Assembly: GCA_036924085.1 (NCBI GenBank)
Contig: JAVGWX010000002.1
Location: forward strand, 88,431,704 to 88,495,703
Origin: Ariolimax columbianus
Lineage: Eukaryota; Mollusca; Gastropoda; Stylommatophora; Arionidae
Length of the DNA stretch: 64,000 bases
Reading direction: 5' to 3'
In this document: positions 10,471 through 21,558 of the stretch, one piece after another
Position numbering within the stretch: position 1 is the first letter of the stretch
How the letters are laid out: the number at the start of each line of letters is the position of its first letter
Notes under the pieces: model-generated
The model's input: only the letters and a program-made list of their open reading frames with translations
Told to the model about the DNA's origin: nothing
The model's database searches: none
Position numbers and translations under genes: made by a program

Positions 10471-10879
10471 GGAAATATGGTGTTAGGCCCATATTATTTT
10501 GTTGTAACCCACGGCACTTAGTGGAGGATGTGGTCATTGGTGAGCATCACCTCGACCACCTTTACTTCTCGGACTGAACCTGTTGCGAAACAGACAACAC
10601 CCCCCCCCCCCCCCAAATAACCCACACAAAAAACAAACACAGACATAATAAGATAGTTGTATATAGAATAACCTTGAATGGTTAATAGGAAAATCATAAT
10701 ACCTTGAGCAACATCACATTCCACAGCGACAAGAACAAGAAACCCATTTATTGTACATGGACAACGAGGGAGATGCCGGATGATAAGAGGATGGGCGCAA
10801 GACTTCTAATCATTGGAGGAGCAGAACAGGTCAGGATCTGGGATTTCAACGATGGCCGAGGGGAGGAGACTAACGATCG
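10471..10879. other. Unassigned spacer with a C run
   Basis: A C homopolymer lies at 10600-10614. I see no gene or repeat here. Confidence 0.4.
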
Positions 10880-11753
10880 GTCAGGTCAAATATACTGATC
10901 AGAACATGTTAGTGTCAGGCAAAATATTCTGATCAGATCATGTTAGCGTCCGGCAAAATATACTGATCTGATCATGTTAGCGTCAGGCAAAATATACTGA
11001 TCAGATCATGTTAGCGTCAGGCAAAATATACTGATCAGATCATGTTAGCGTCAGGCAAAATATACTGATCAGATCATGTTAGCTTAAAATATATTCATTC
11101 TACTATGGTAGCCAGGGTCAGGTGAAACATACTGATCAGACTATGTTAGTTAGAATCAGGTCAAACATGCTGATCAAACTATGTTAGTTAAGGGCAGTCT
11201 GAACATACTGATACGACTATGTTAGTTAGAATCAGGTCAAACATGTTGATCAAACTATGTTAGTTAAGGACAACCAGAACATACTGATCAGACTATGTTA
11301 GTTAGAATCAGGTCAAACATGCTGATCAAACTATGTTAGTTAAGGACAGCCAGAACATACTGATCAGACTATGTTAGTTAAGGACAGCCAGAACATACTG
11401 ATCAGACTATGTTAGTTAAGGACAGCCAGAACATACTGATCAGACTATGTTAGTTAAGGACAGCCAGAACATACTGATCAGACTATGTTAGTTAAGGACA
11501 GCCAGAACATACTGATCAGACTATGTTAGTTAAGGACAGCCAGAACATACTGATCAGACTATGTTAGTTAAGGACAGCCAGAACATACTGATCAGACTAT
11601 GTTAGTTAAGGACAGCCAGAACATACTGATCAGACTATGTTAGTTAAGGACAGCCAGAACATACTGATCAGACTATGTTAGTTAAGGACAGCCAGAACAT
11701 ACTGATCAGACTATGTTAGTTAAGGACAGCCAGAACATACTGATCAGATTATG
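10880..11753. repeat. 34/38-bp minisatellite with a dimeric and a monomeric zone
   Basis: Three zones are visible. From 10880 to about 11090 there are about six 34-bp units containing GCAAAATATACTGATCAGAT. At 11145-11334, two 38-bp types alternate strictly as A-B-A-B-A (A: GTTAGTTAGAATCAGGTCAA; B: GTTAGTTAAGGACAGCCAGA). At 11335-11753 type B is repeated 11 times almost without change. Most units carry the palindrome CTGATCAG or a close variant. The transitional segment 11108-11144 resembles the dispersed repeat at 21930 and 39160. Confidence 0.92.
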
Positions 11754-12052
11754 TGTAGCAGCCCCAGCTGGTGAACCTACCATAGCAGATGATGCAAGGG
11801 GTCTACGCTAACTATATTCTCACGTAAACAAATTATGACACTAATCGAAAATAAAACACAACAATGTAACTGTATTTCTACGCATTCACACCTGACTCCC
11901 CAATCTTCACTCAAAACAAAACCTGTCATGCTGTAAGAAATTGTGAACTAAACTAAACTAAAAGAAACTTGATTACGAACTACAACTTGATAGACGAGCC
12001 GTTACTTAATATACGAACTGTAACTTGATAGACGAACTGTTATGTGGAAGAA
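11754..12052. other. Unassigned spacer
   Basis: A/T-rich. No gene, transposon or clear repeat is seen. Confidence 0.4.
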
Positions 12053-12226
12053 AATTCTTATAAGACACTGATTCTTGAGATAATTCTGATAAGACGCTGG
12101 ATTGTTTTTAGATAATTCTTATAAGACGCTGATTCTTGAGATAATTCTGATAAGACGCTGATTCTTGAGATAATTCTGATAAGATGCCTGATTTTTTTAG
12201 ATAATTCTGCTAAGACGCTGGACACT
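12053..12226. repeat. 29-bp degenerate minisatellite, about 6 copies
   Basis: The unit is GATAATTCTGATAAGACGCT followed by GATTCTTGA. Some units carry GATTGTTTTTA or a T-run variant and are longer. Confidence 0.8.
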
Positions 12227-12674
12227 CAGCAGCGATGCGAATAATAGTATCTAACATGTTTACCTCGTGCGTTTTCCTCGTTACGCACTAATGTTTCTGT
12301 TTTTACCACTTACTATGCGAAGCATGAATTTCATTTCTCTTGACCTGATATGCCGCTGAACATCTGGATTCTCGTGGTGAAAGATTGTCTGTCAAAACCT
12401 CTCTCTCTCTCTCTCTCTCTCTCTGGGCTCCAAAATCTGTCTGTGTTCATCTTTCCTTTTCACCGTTATCAAGACGGTCCTGTTCTCCTAGTTGCTCGCT
12501 GCCAACTGATGTCGACTTGTTTTCTCCGCTCCACGAATCCGAATGATGTCGAATTGTCTCTACGCTCGCTGCCGACTAATGTCGACTTGCTCCCTCCACG
12601 GCTCGCCCCCGAACGATCTGTCTTCTTGTCTCTACTAGCTATCTATATCCGCGGCTTTTTCCAGATCTCGTACC
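12227..12674. other. Spacer with a CT run and degenerate GTCGACTTG repeats
   Basis: A CT microsatellite lies at 12403-12424. From 12500 to 12600, segments such as CTGCCAACTGATGTCGACTT recur two or three times in diverged form. No gene is seen. Confidence 0.5.
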
Positions 12675-13484
12675 TGAAGTTAGTGTAACTACTGTGCGAC
12701 AAACTTTTATCTAGTATACTGAAGTTAGTGTAACTACTGTGCGACAAACATTTATCTATTATACTGAAGTTAGTGTAACTACTGTGGGACAAATCTGTAT
12801 CTAGTATACTGAAGTTAGTGTAGCTATTGCGGGACAAACCTTTATGTAGTATACTGAAGTTAGTGTAACTACCGTGAGACAAACCTTTATCTAGTATACT
12901 GAAGTCAGTGTAACAACTGCGGGTAAAACTGTATCTAGTATACTGAAGTTAGTGTAACTACTGTAGGACAAACCTTTTTCTAGTATACGAAAGTTAGCGT
13001 AACTACTGTGGGACAAACCTTTATCTAGTATACTGAAGTTAGCGTAACTACTTTGAGAAAAAACTATTACTTTATATACTGCAGTTAGTGTAACTACTAT
13101 GAGAAAAACTGTTACTTTACATACTGAAGTTAGTGTAACTACTTTGTGACAAACCTTTACCTAGTATACTGAAGTTAATTTAACTAATGTGGGACAAACT
13201 GTTACTTAAACATACCGAATTTAGTGTAACTACTATGAGCCACACTGTCACTTTACATGCTGAATTTAGTGTAACTACTATGGGACAAACTCTTACTTTA
13301 CATTCTAAGTTAGTGTAACTACTGTAAGACAAACCTTTCCCTAATATACTGAAGTTAATGTAACTACTGTGGGACAAACCTTTATCTACTATACTGAAGT
13401 TTGTGTAGCTACTGTGGGACAAACCTTTACCTAGTATACTGAAGTTAGTGTAACTACTGTGTGACAAACCTTTGCCTAGTATAC
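12675..13484. repeat. 45-bp minisatellite, about 18 copies
   Basis: The unit contains AGTATACTGAAGTTAGTGTA followed by ACTACTGTGGGACAAACCTT and TATCT. The minus strand is open in many units (SHSSYTNFSILDKGL) because 45 is a multiple of three. A further partial unit lies at 13786-13825, beyond an inserted SINE-like element. Confidence 0.92.
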
Positions 13485-13785
13485 TTCTTCTTCGTTTGTT
13501 CTTAATCTCCCGCTACCAAGCACTGAAAAGGGCTTTGGAAGCAGCAGGATGTAGTCCGGAGAACAGAATGCTTTGTGTGGTAGTTTACAACTTGACTGCG
13601 ATATTTGCACCTTTCGGTCCGACACATCCGACTTCAACAGGAATTTGAGAGTACCAGGTTAGCGTTCTCTCTTGGATCCTTTCTCCTTAGCTAGTCTGCT
13701 TTGTTGCAGCCTGTTATCCGGTATCATCGCGTGGATGTGTAGAAACGTCTTGGCAGCTCTTGTTCGCAGGCCCTGACGCTAGCTG
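13485..13785 (-). mobile_element. SINE-like element, family B (copy B2), inside the 45-bp array
   Basis: In + coordinates it begins with the tail TTCTTCTTCG and runs through the shared core (for example GACACATCCGACTTCA) to CCCTGACGCTAGCTGT, where it is 5'-truncated compared with B1 and B5. Array-like sequence resumes at once (GAGACAATCCTTCACTTAGT), so the insertion postdates the array. No clean TSD can be separated from the array repeats. Confidence 0.8.
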
Positions 13786-13825
13786 TGAGACAATCCTTCA
13801 CTTAGTATATTGAAGTCTCTAACAA

Positions 13826-14769
13826 CTTTATCTCCGTTTGTATACACTTCACTTCTTATTTCACTATTTGTTACCTTAGATTTCTCCTTCATATATCTCT
13901 CTCGTCTTCTTATTGTTTATTCATTATTTTGTACAATCGTGTCTTTGCATGTGTCTCTTTAAGATTTTTCTTCTGTTTCGTATGTAATTGTGATTTGTTC
14001 ATGTTTCGTCTGTTTCTGTCTGTATGCAACCATATTTAATATTTCTGGTTTGGCCTACTCAATTTCATAACTGGCATTTCGTGTCTCAAACTTTCCTGGC
14101 ACATCCTGTAATATCGGCAAACTTAAACCGCTCATTTTACATTATATTTTGTTTTTTGTGTGTATATTTGAGTTGTTAGCTTGAATGTGCCTTTATTTAT
14201 GTAATACGATTTGCCATGTGGTGTTGTGTGCATTGGTATGTTTTGATGGGCCGGTTTCATGGGTCGGAAACATAGAGAAAGTCTATTTTGTTCTTCTGTT
14301 TGCCTATACATGTTATTGTTGATTTCTCAACATTTATCTTTGTCTACTTGTGCCGAAATTAGAGAATGAGTTTCGAATATTTTCTTTTAGTGTATAGTCC
14401 GGGGGGAAGAGAACAGTGTCGTCTGCTTACTTAAGATAATTTATCTCCTCTGCCCAGTGTACCTCTCTGTGTGCCATTTATAGTCTTGTCCTGTCTAATT
14501 TTCTCTATAAGGGGCTCCAGGGCAGATGCGTTGATGCGGCGGCGAGGGAGAGTATCCTTGCCTCACTGATCTTGTTAGTCGAACAGCATCGCTAAATTGG
14601 TGATTTAACAGTACCGCACTTCCAGACTTTACACATAAGATTGGTACCATTTTTCTAAAATGGACACCTACTTTGCAATTCATGAGAGCATCAGAAATAC
14701 AGTTATAACAACATATTAACAAACTAAATTTATCTTGTAAGAAATACAGCATGATAATCAATGTAGAAA
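13826..14769. other. Unassigned A/T-rich stretch
   Basis: No open frame of interest, no repeat family shared with the rest of the window, and no TE motif. Confidence 0.4.
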
Positions 14770-14944
14770 CACAATTAGGACAAGAAATTATATAGAAAAG
14801 AAGGAGGCATCAATTCCTTCATTGAAAAGCAGCAAATGAGCAGGTGAAAGATTTTACATGCTTACGGAGCACACTATCAGCAGCCGAAGAATCAGAGCGG
14901 AAATCTAACAAAGATACAATAAGGAAAATCAGATCATTGGACAA

Positions 14945-15180
14945 GGGACGGCGTGGGCTAGTGGTTAAGTGACACGGCTCACACCCGAAGGTGCTGGGTT
15001 TGATCCCCATCACAGCACCGGCCGTTACCCTGGAGGAAGCAGACCCTTACATAAAAATAAAAGCTGAAGTCGGACGCACTGGCCCGACAGGCGCAAAATA
15101 AAAACCACAGTCCAACGCACACCGCCTTGGTGAAGAGATAAATAAGGCGAACGCAAAAAAAAAAGAAAAAAAAAAGAAAA
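14945..15180 (+). mobile_element. tRNA-derived SINE (type C, copy C1) with perfect TSD
   Basis: This 236-bp element is flanked by a perfect 13-bp direct repeat, GATCATTGGACAA (14932-14944 and 15181-15193). The head has an A-box-like TGGGCTAGTGGTTAAGTG and a B-box-like GGGTTTGATCCCC, fitting an internal Pol III promoter of tRNA origin. The body contains GAAGTCGGACGCACTGGCCC, and the element ends in an A-rich tail with interspersed G. Other copies lie at 43260-43508 (minus) and 52688-52795 (plus, truncated). The perfect TSD suggests a fairly recent insertion. Confidence 0.92.
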
Positions 15181-15183
15181 GAT

Positions 15184-15345
15184 CATTGGACAATTAACAT
15201 GAAAGTGAATTGCAAGCACGTGACAATAACTACCACCATTGCTTTATACAACACGATCTTCGTCCCAACATTGAGCTACCCAATCTCAAAACTGAACACT
15301 AATGACAAATACAACAAAACATCGGGAGACTGGTGGGTGGGAACA
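15184..15345 (+). pseudogene. LINE remnant interrupted by SINE C1
   Basis: Downstream of the SINE, one frame reads KVNCKHVTITTTIALYNTIF then VPTLSY, like the '...ALYNSI..P.L.YG' segment after the RT of L2/RTE-type LINEs. The upstream part (14770-14931) is A-rich and may be the same element. Only this short piece is recognisable. Confidence 0.45.
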
Positions 15346-15357
15346 ACACCAGTATTA

Positions 15358-17442
15358 TTGTCCGTCTTTTAATTCATGAACAGGGTTCGAAGCAATTTAC
15401 TACTAAACTTCATGTCAGATCCAAATGATTTTTCGCATGTAGCCTTAGAATATCCATGACGCTAAAACATTGATATTATTTAGACCATAGATGTTAAGAA
15501 TTTTGCACATGAGCGATTTCCTTAAATCGATGAAGACCATTGCAAAGAAATTGCATTGCATTTTAAGATTTTACAGTATACAGCTTCATTTCGCGTCCTA
15601 TTTTGTTCATAGGTGTATATCCTTAATGTCTTGATAGATCAATCCATTGTTTGTGTTGCCATTTATGTACAATCGTAACAATATCACCAATATGTGACAG
15701 TTAGTACAGCCCTTCGCTCACCATTAGACCACAAGGTTGTATCAAATGCGTAGCAAATTTTATGTTGCTTAAAGCATTTGAATATTGACATGTATTTGTT
15801 GTCATTGTATGTACAGTTCATTGTTTTGATAAACATACGCTAATTCATCCAAGTCTGCTAATCAGTATGTCTACAAAAGATGATATTGATTATTCCGAAT
15901 CTGTAGATTCAAAAAGATTGATAATTGTTACTGGCTGGACAAATTGTAATCCATCTCGTTGCCCGTACTGTTCTTCTTCCCGGAGCACATGTTCAACACA
16001 CTTCTTCCAGAACGGAATGTCTATTTTTGAAAGGCACTCGCGTGTCATCACTTCAACATCACACGTTGTAATATGTCTTATTCTGTTCAACAACTTGTCC
16101 TTTGACTTTAGCCCCACACAAGCTCTGTAGGGTTTAGATGTCCATGATATGCAGTTAGTCGCAGAGAACTGTGACCGTACTCTTCAATGATTTTGTCAAT
16201 ATGATACACCTTTGTCCTATTTGTCCCCCTCACTATCTGCAACGACACGGGCTTCAACTACGTGTCGTCGATATTCACTTTTTCATTAGCTAGCCATGTC
16301 CTAATGTGAGCTTCTGTATTTGATGTAGTTGGTACTCTATCTTCCTCTGATACTGCATTGTGATAGGATGCATTATCAATTACTAGGCATGGCGGTTTAT
16401 CCAGAATTGGAAGCAGATTATTCGTCATTCAGTGACTGAAAATGTGTCTATTCTTGATTGAAAAATAAGTTCAGCGTTATTGACAAGTTCTTTTTCACTG
16501 CTTCTGGCATACGTTAGAATATTGCGCTACCCTTCGCTGCTTGGAATTTGTCTTTTCTGTTCACCGTCAACTGATTTCCATTCTTTACCATAAGTGTGGT
16601 GAGCATTGACCCATGATTCGTACAGGTATGCAATATCTTAGCCTTACCTGCGCCGTTCACGATCCTGTCTCAGGTATTTGGCGGTTCACATATAATATTC
16701 CTGCCACCTGCATTTTTCCTTAATGTAACGCCGGCGATTCTTATAATTTTCCAGAGAGTACTTTTGAAAATGTCAATACTACAGTCTGATTGTAATGTTA
16801 ATTTTAGTTTCCGGAGAGTAACAAGTTGATTTTTCGTCAACAGTTTCAAAATCTTCCGTTTTATGACAACTTTAAAAGAATGATCTATCCAGACGAAGTG
16901 CCAATTGGGTTCGTTTCTCTGGGTCATGAATATAGCAATATAAATGACGCATCGTAGATTCCCTGCGAAAAATTTAGATAGTAAAATGGTAACCTTCTGC
17001 ATTGTTATAAATGTACACTTCAAACTCATTTTGAAATTGAGAGCAATGTAACTATTGAAAAACCAACTATATGTTACAATAGCGATCCACAAACTATATC
17101 ACTGAACTACAGTTTCGCATAAATCCCCTTGGTTTGTTTTCCGCACTAGTCAAAGTGTCTAATTTGTGCAATAGATAATCATGAATTTGTTTTTACTCAT
17201 CCTATTTGAATGTCCAAACATCAATTTTTAAAACACCACGGCTGTGTACTTTAAACGTGTTAAAATTATGTCAAATTTAGTTAGGATTCTTTAAATATAG
17301 CCTAATGAATACATTTTTCAAAATACACAAATTATTTACTTAACGTCATGGATTATCCTACATGCAAAAAATAATTTGGATCTGATAGGCAGTTTAGTAG
17401 AATATTGCTTCGGACCTTGTTTATGAATTAAAAGACGGACTA
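15358..17442 (-). mobile_element. TIR DNA transposon, IS630/Tc1/mariner group, ~DD82E (Sailor-like), dead
   Basis: About 100-105 bases at each end are inverted repeats (15358-15463 against 17341-17442). Both contain GTCCGTCTTTTAATTCAT, GAAGCAAT and TACTAAACT. TA dinucleotides flank the element (15356-15357 and 17443-17444). The minus strand carries the transposase: a helix-turn-helix region (LTKNQLVTLRKLKLTLQSDC, near 16790-16850), YESWVNAHHTYG (16585-16620), VIDNASYHN (16350-16376) and YHGHLNPTELVW (16125-16160). The second aspartate and the glutamate are about 83 codons apart (one stop counted), which suits the DD82E Sailor superfamily rather than DD34D/E. The first catalytic aspartate of the DESW motif is Tyr here. 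There is also a stop and a frameshift just after VWG. Confidence 0.85.
15888..17092 (-). pseudogene. Transposase pseudogene of the Sailor-like element
   Basis: The gene starts near 17092 and ends near 15888 (LFESTDSE then stop). It is open from 17092 to about 16670 (N-terminal DNA-binding part, about 140 residues). It is frameshifted through 16390-16670, open again around VIDNASYHNAVSEEDRVPTT, has a TAG near 16260, and shifts frame after ELVWG. The last 75 codons (KDKLLNRIRHITTCDVEVMT onward) are open and look like the usual C-terminus of these DDE endonucleases. Overall length is near 370-400 codons, close to what the family would need. The loss of the first catalytic Asp alone would inactivate it. 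Confidence 0.75.
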
Positions 17443-17479
17443 TAGAATACATTAGAAGGCAGCAACTAAAAAGATTTGG

Positions 17480-17640
17480 CAAACTAACCAAGCCTACCAC
17501 AAAACAACACAATTAATAAATTCAAGAATAAATTAGATGCACATATGAATTTTTAGATCAAGTCATTGTAAAAGAAACTTGTTGTATACAAACTCTGCAG
17601 TCTTCTAAACCAGTATAAAGACGTTACGTTAAGTTAACAA
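17480..17640 (+). pseudogene. CR1 LINE 3' end
   Basis: It carries a variant of the CR1 terminus seen at 31900 and 59600: an AATAAATTCAAGAATAAATT segment, then CTGCAGTCTTCTAAACCAGT, then TATAAAGACGTTACGTTAAG. Only the last 50 codons or so and the 3' UTR remain. It abuts the right end of the Sailor-like element. Confidence 0.7.
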
Positions 17641-18137
17641 TAAATGCTATTTGGATACAACGGATTCAAGGCCAAAGGCCGACCAAGAAAAAAGTGATTT
17701 ACATAAATATTTGAGCCAATGAATGCCACCGTGCATGAGAGTTTCTTCATGACAGAAACAGCGAAAAAAATAAGAGAACTTGTTAAAGCAATCGAAAGAT
17801 ATTGCTTGTTGATCTAGTAAAAAAATTGATGATTACCAATTGTTCTCCTGTGTATAGATCATGCTGTCTCAAATGACACGTGTGTATGTGTGTGTTCAGG
17901 TAGGTATGTTTCAACCTTGTATAATACACTGCTCCCGAGTGGTCCGTTGGAATCTTTGTGCATGACAAGGACAAGAATAGCACCACTGCCCCACAGAGAG
18001 CACGTCGGAAGAGATGACTAACTGTGTGACATGGCATAACACCGGTCACCTGTTACGTGGTTTGTTTAGAGCATCATAGATGGCGCCTAACAGGCTGCGA
18101 ATCTACTTTGCTTTAGTGTTTGTGTGAGTCTATTAAG
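17641..18137. other. Unassigned spacer
   Basis: No gene, repeat or TE signature is recognised. Confidence 0.4.
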
Positions 18138-18310
18138 TGGGCTCAGTGGTCTCGAGGTCAGGTGTCCGCATCGAGTGCCAGAGGTCCGCGGTTTCGAATC
18201 ACGGTGGAGACTTATTTTTTTTCACGTGGAGTTTCTGGTATAAATTGCCCTGATCTCTGGGATTGAGATCGGACTCTCAGGGTCGAGCACGTTAAAAATA
18301 AATTTGCAAC
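18138..18310 (+). mobile_element. tRNA-derived SINE-like element (type E)
   Basis: It has an A-box-like GGGCTCAGTGGTCTCGAGG and a B-box-like GCGGTTTCGAATCACGG about 40 bases later. A T-run follows, then a body containing GATCTCTGGGATTGAGATCG, with an A-rich end near 18305. It is not a functional tRNA. No TSD was found. Confidence 0.6.
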
Positions 18311-18852
18311 TAAAAATCGAAAAGAGTAGGATTAACCACCGCTGCCTGGACAAAAATTATAGTTAAAAATCTACACAAATTATTTGTATCTTCCCCCCAC
18401 GCCTACAAAGCCGCATGAAGTTGTAAAATACATACTACGGATTGCCGAAGTTACCTGGCAACAGACATTAACATGCATGTTTAAATACCAGGATTCCAAG
18501 CATTCTAAGATGGACTCCCATATCTATTAATCACCCTCTGCGGCACTTGTCCCAACGCAACGAAGTAATAAGCTGCTCGAGCCTAGCCCGCTAAGCAGGA
18601 AATCCTTCTCCCGGCTACATCCAGCTCACGCCAGAGGTGGGACCTGCACATGGGCATCCCTTTAGAAGTACAGGTCAACTAAGAGCTAAGAACAATACAC
18701 TGATGATCTTTGTGGATAAGATTGTAGTTCATTTGTTGAGATTTCGTTGCACATTAAAAAAAATATACATTCAACAGTGATGTGTGCGTCATTTTGTTAG
18801 CTGTGTTTTGTCTGTATTATCTGTTGGAATTAGAGTGATGTAGACTATGTAG
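18311..18852. other. Unassigned spacer
   Basis: Nothing recognisable beyond short A/T-rich runs. Confidence 0.4.
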
Positions 18853-19015
18853 GATTGCTGGTTAGTTCAGTGTTAGAGCATCTACTTTTCATTGCAAAGA
18901 TAACTCTCGTTACCTGTAGCTCCAGTCGACCCAAATGTAAATGGGTCCCTGGCTGACGGCTAGGGAAGGAAAAAGGCCACCCAATCTCACGAAGCTGTGG
19001 CTTAGTACAATGAAA
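18853..19015 (+). mobile_element. Possible tRNA-derived SINE (type G)
   Basis: The start GCTGGTTAGTTCAGTGTTAG plus AGCATCTAC resembles a tRNA A-box and anticodon arm, but the B box is poor. The body (GGGTCCCTGGCTGACGGCTA) runs directly into SINE-like copy B3. Confidence is limited. Confidence 0.45.
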
Positions 19016-19017
19016 GG

Positions 19018-19372
19018 ATCAAAACGCTGAGCAGCGCATAAACTGCAGCGGTCAACGACCCATAGCTGACGCTACCTTCAGGGTCAGCGAACCAGAGCTG
19101 CCAAGACCCTTCTACACCTCCACGCGGTGATCCTGGATAACAAGCTGCAACAGCGCAGACTGGCTAAGTAGAAGGGATCGAAGAGGGAGGGCAACCCGGT
19201 ACTCAAAAATGCCTGCTGAAGTCGGATGTGCTGGACCGCAAAGTGGAATAATCGCAGTCAAACTGTAAATCACGACACAACGCATTCTGTTCTCTGGACT
19301 ACATTCCGCTCTTTGCAAAGCTTTTTTCAGGGCTTGGTAGCGGGAGATTGTGAATGCTCAAAGAAGACGAAA
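19018..19372 (+). mobile_element. SINE-like element, family B (copy B3)
   Basis: A near full-length copy begins GATCAAAACGCTGAGCAGCG. It includes CTCCACGCGGTGATCCTGGA and CTGAAGTCGGATGTGCTGGA, and ends in GGTAGCGGGAGATTGTGAAT followed by AAAGAAGACGAAAAAG. It follows type G with almost no gap, a SINE-next-to-SINE arrangement. Confidence 0.85.
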
Positions 19373-20164
19373 AAGTACAATGAAGGCACAAACAATATAT
19401 CCCTGATGGAAGTAGATCCGGACACATCTGGAGATGGGAAGAACAGAAAATATAGAAAGCGCTGGCCTGTCGTGGATAGAGTTGAAGCTGATGGTCACAG
19501 ACCAAAGCTCATGGCGATTATGTGTTTAGGAAATACGCTTTGAACGGAGTTAAAACTTATTCACTGTCAAATATTTTCAACTTCTGATCGCATTTTTTTT
19601 CTTATGTGAAACTAAAACACAGCATCACTTAGTTGTAATTTTTTTTTCCTCAATAAAAGTTTCCTGAATTAGCACACACTATTTACTAAACTGTTCATAT
19701 TTGAGTCCAGAGTACAATGGAATACATATATTTTACAAATGAAGATGAACATTTATGTATGAAAGATTATAGTTGCATAATCGTTTGTTATGTTTAAACA
19801 AAAAATGTTACCCTCATCAACGTAATTTTCAGCTCTAAACCAAAACAAGAATAACGTAATGACTTCATATTGCCGGTAATCTATCACATATGGAAATGTT
19901 CTGAAAGTTACATCTAATTTGGTGCAGTTGTTCTCATAGTAGTCATATTTTACTGAAGGCACGTGAAGTTGGAAATATGCTCAAGAATAAACGCACCAAT
20001 CAACATCAGCGTGAGTTGTTACAATTTACGCACACCCAGAAAGAATGTTCCTGCTGTATTTATATATATATATAATCAAAAAAGCAAAGGCAAAGACCGC
20101 GGTCCATCGCAAAGGAATTTTTTAAATAATTTATTTGCTAATGCTATTGTTAGTAAGGATTAAC
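19373..20164. other. Unassigned A/T-rich stretch
   Basis: A TA run lies near 20060-20073. No gene, array or TE motif is recognised. Confidence 0.4.
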
Positions 20165-20361
20165 TGCGTTACTTTTAATCCTCACTCTCTCGTCTCGAGC
20201 CGCCCGACCCCAATGGCAAGTCAAGGACAAGACGACAAGTGGGCGACTACGAGATGCAGGTGACTCTGCATCAAGCACCCGTGAAAAAGGCGGCCGAGTC
20301 TGGAGTCGAACCCACACCACCTGATCAAGAGGCCGACGGCTTAATCACTTCGCCACGGAAT
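20165..20361 (-). mobile_element. tRNA-derived SINE (type F)
   Basis: On the minus strand it starts near TCCGTGGCGAAGTGATTAAG (A-box-like), and GTGGGTTCGACTCCAGACTC (B-box-like) follows about 40 bases on. The body passes through GGCGGCTCGAGACGAGAGAG and ends in an A/T-rich segment. The tRNA-like head is clear; no TSD was resolved. Confidence 0.65.
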
Positions 20362-21340
20362 ATGTACATAGACATATACACACACACATTTATATTATTC
20401 TCACTAGCATGACTGCAGGATCTTAAACCTTTACTGAATTTGACAACTGTTAATACCATTGCTTGAGAAAAGAGAGGCACTGCCCTTCTACACCCCCCAC
20501 CCGGCCTGCTCGTCAGTAGATTTAGTTTCACTTTCATCGCTCAACTTAGAACTAAGACTGGATAAAGAAATTGAAAACACCCGATCAGAACGATCAATAA
20601 CTTCATCGTCACTGTCGTCAGCATTAATAATATAATTGTTCGATTACCGATCGTGTACTGCAGAAACTTTATTTTGTCTGGCTAAACGGACATACGCATG
20701 ACTCATGGCTGCCTTGCCAAACAAAAAAATGTTCTAATCCTACGAAAAGAAACATTTTTTTCAATGAAACCCACGCTAACTCATCCGGAAATAAAAAGTA
20801 CAAAATCTGGACTTCCGTCAATAACAAAATGAAAAAAAAATAGGCTAGGATTTAGGCTAGGACTTAGGCTATGTGATTTTGTGAATACAGTGACAAAAAC
20901 CGATAAATATACTCCTGGTTTTACTGGAGAAAAAAAATCTAGAAGCCGATACATCGGTGCGTGGGAGTTAAAGGATTTTAATGGATTGATCGATAGTTTG
21001 TTTTCCGTAAAGGTTTCCGGAAGTACTTTTAATGTACTATGTGCTAAGGTAGAGAAGAAATATTTGTAGAATTCTGATATGTCTATTTCCTACCGCCTGT
21101 ATGTGCTTTATTGTTAGAGAGTTAGTAAGTTCCGTCCACTTGAGCTGTTATCGGTGGAGCGTTTTGTACGGTTGACACAGACCGCCGCGATGAGTGGGGC
21201 GCACGCCTTTCTTGGATTTCATTTTCTAAGGGATAGACGCTCGATGTCCATCCTTAATCCCCCACCCCCCTTTCCCAACGCGACGGCCCTTGTAGATTAG
21301 CCAGTAAGTTGTCCGAGTGATTTGCGCCAATGTCAACCGT
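20362..21340. other. Unassigned stretch
   Basis: A 62-codon open frame at 20881-21069 (starting MNTVTKTDKYTPGFTGEKK) matches no family I know and has no supporting context. Two G/C-rich short tracts (20495-20515 and 21263-21277) are the only other features. Confidence 0.4.
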
Positions 21341-21364
21341 TAGTGCTGTTATCAAGTAGAGAAG

Positions 21365-21520
21365 TATTACAAACAGTTGACAGTTTTACTTATCTGGGAA
21401 GAAAAATGACGCAAGATGGACATACATCTAAGGAAATATTTTCTTGCCTTGCTCAAGCCGCAGGTGCCTTTACCCAACTAACGAACATCTAAAAATCGAA
21501 ATCACTGAACGAGCACACAA
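21365..21520 (+). pseudogene. LINE fragment after the RT domain
   Basis: One frame reads VLQTVDSFTYLGRKMTQDGH followed by EIFSCLAQAAGAFTQL, the 'F.YLGS.I..DG....EI..R...A..AF..L' pattern after the RT palm in RTE/L2-like LINEs. Only about 45 codons survive. Confidence 0.65.
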
Positions 21521-21558
21521 AACTCAAGTAATTTAACCCCAATGCATCACCAATGAAT

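Noticed and set aside
10880..11753. CRISPR-like array of regular direct repeats
   Set aside because: Units are contiguous with no unique spacers, there are no cas genes, and the surrounding DNA is animal. It is a minisatellite.
14945..15020. Functional tRNA genes at SINE heads (also 3975, 18138, 20361, 43508, 52688)
   Set aside because: The cloverleaf is degenerate, and at 14945 the TSD and A-rich tail show a SINE. The boxes are relics of the tRNA ancestor.
20881..21069. 62-codon open frame as a small gene
   Set aside because: No homologue I can recall, no clear promoter or splice context, and a length expected by chance in A/T-rich DNA.
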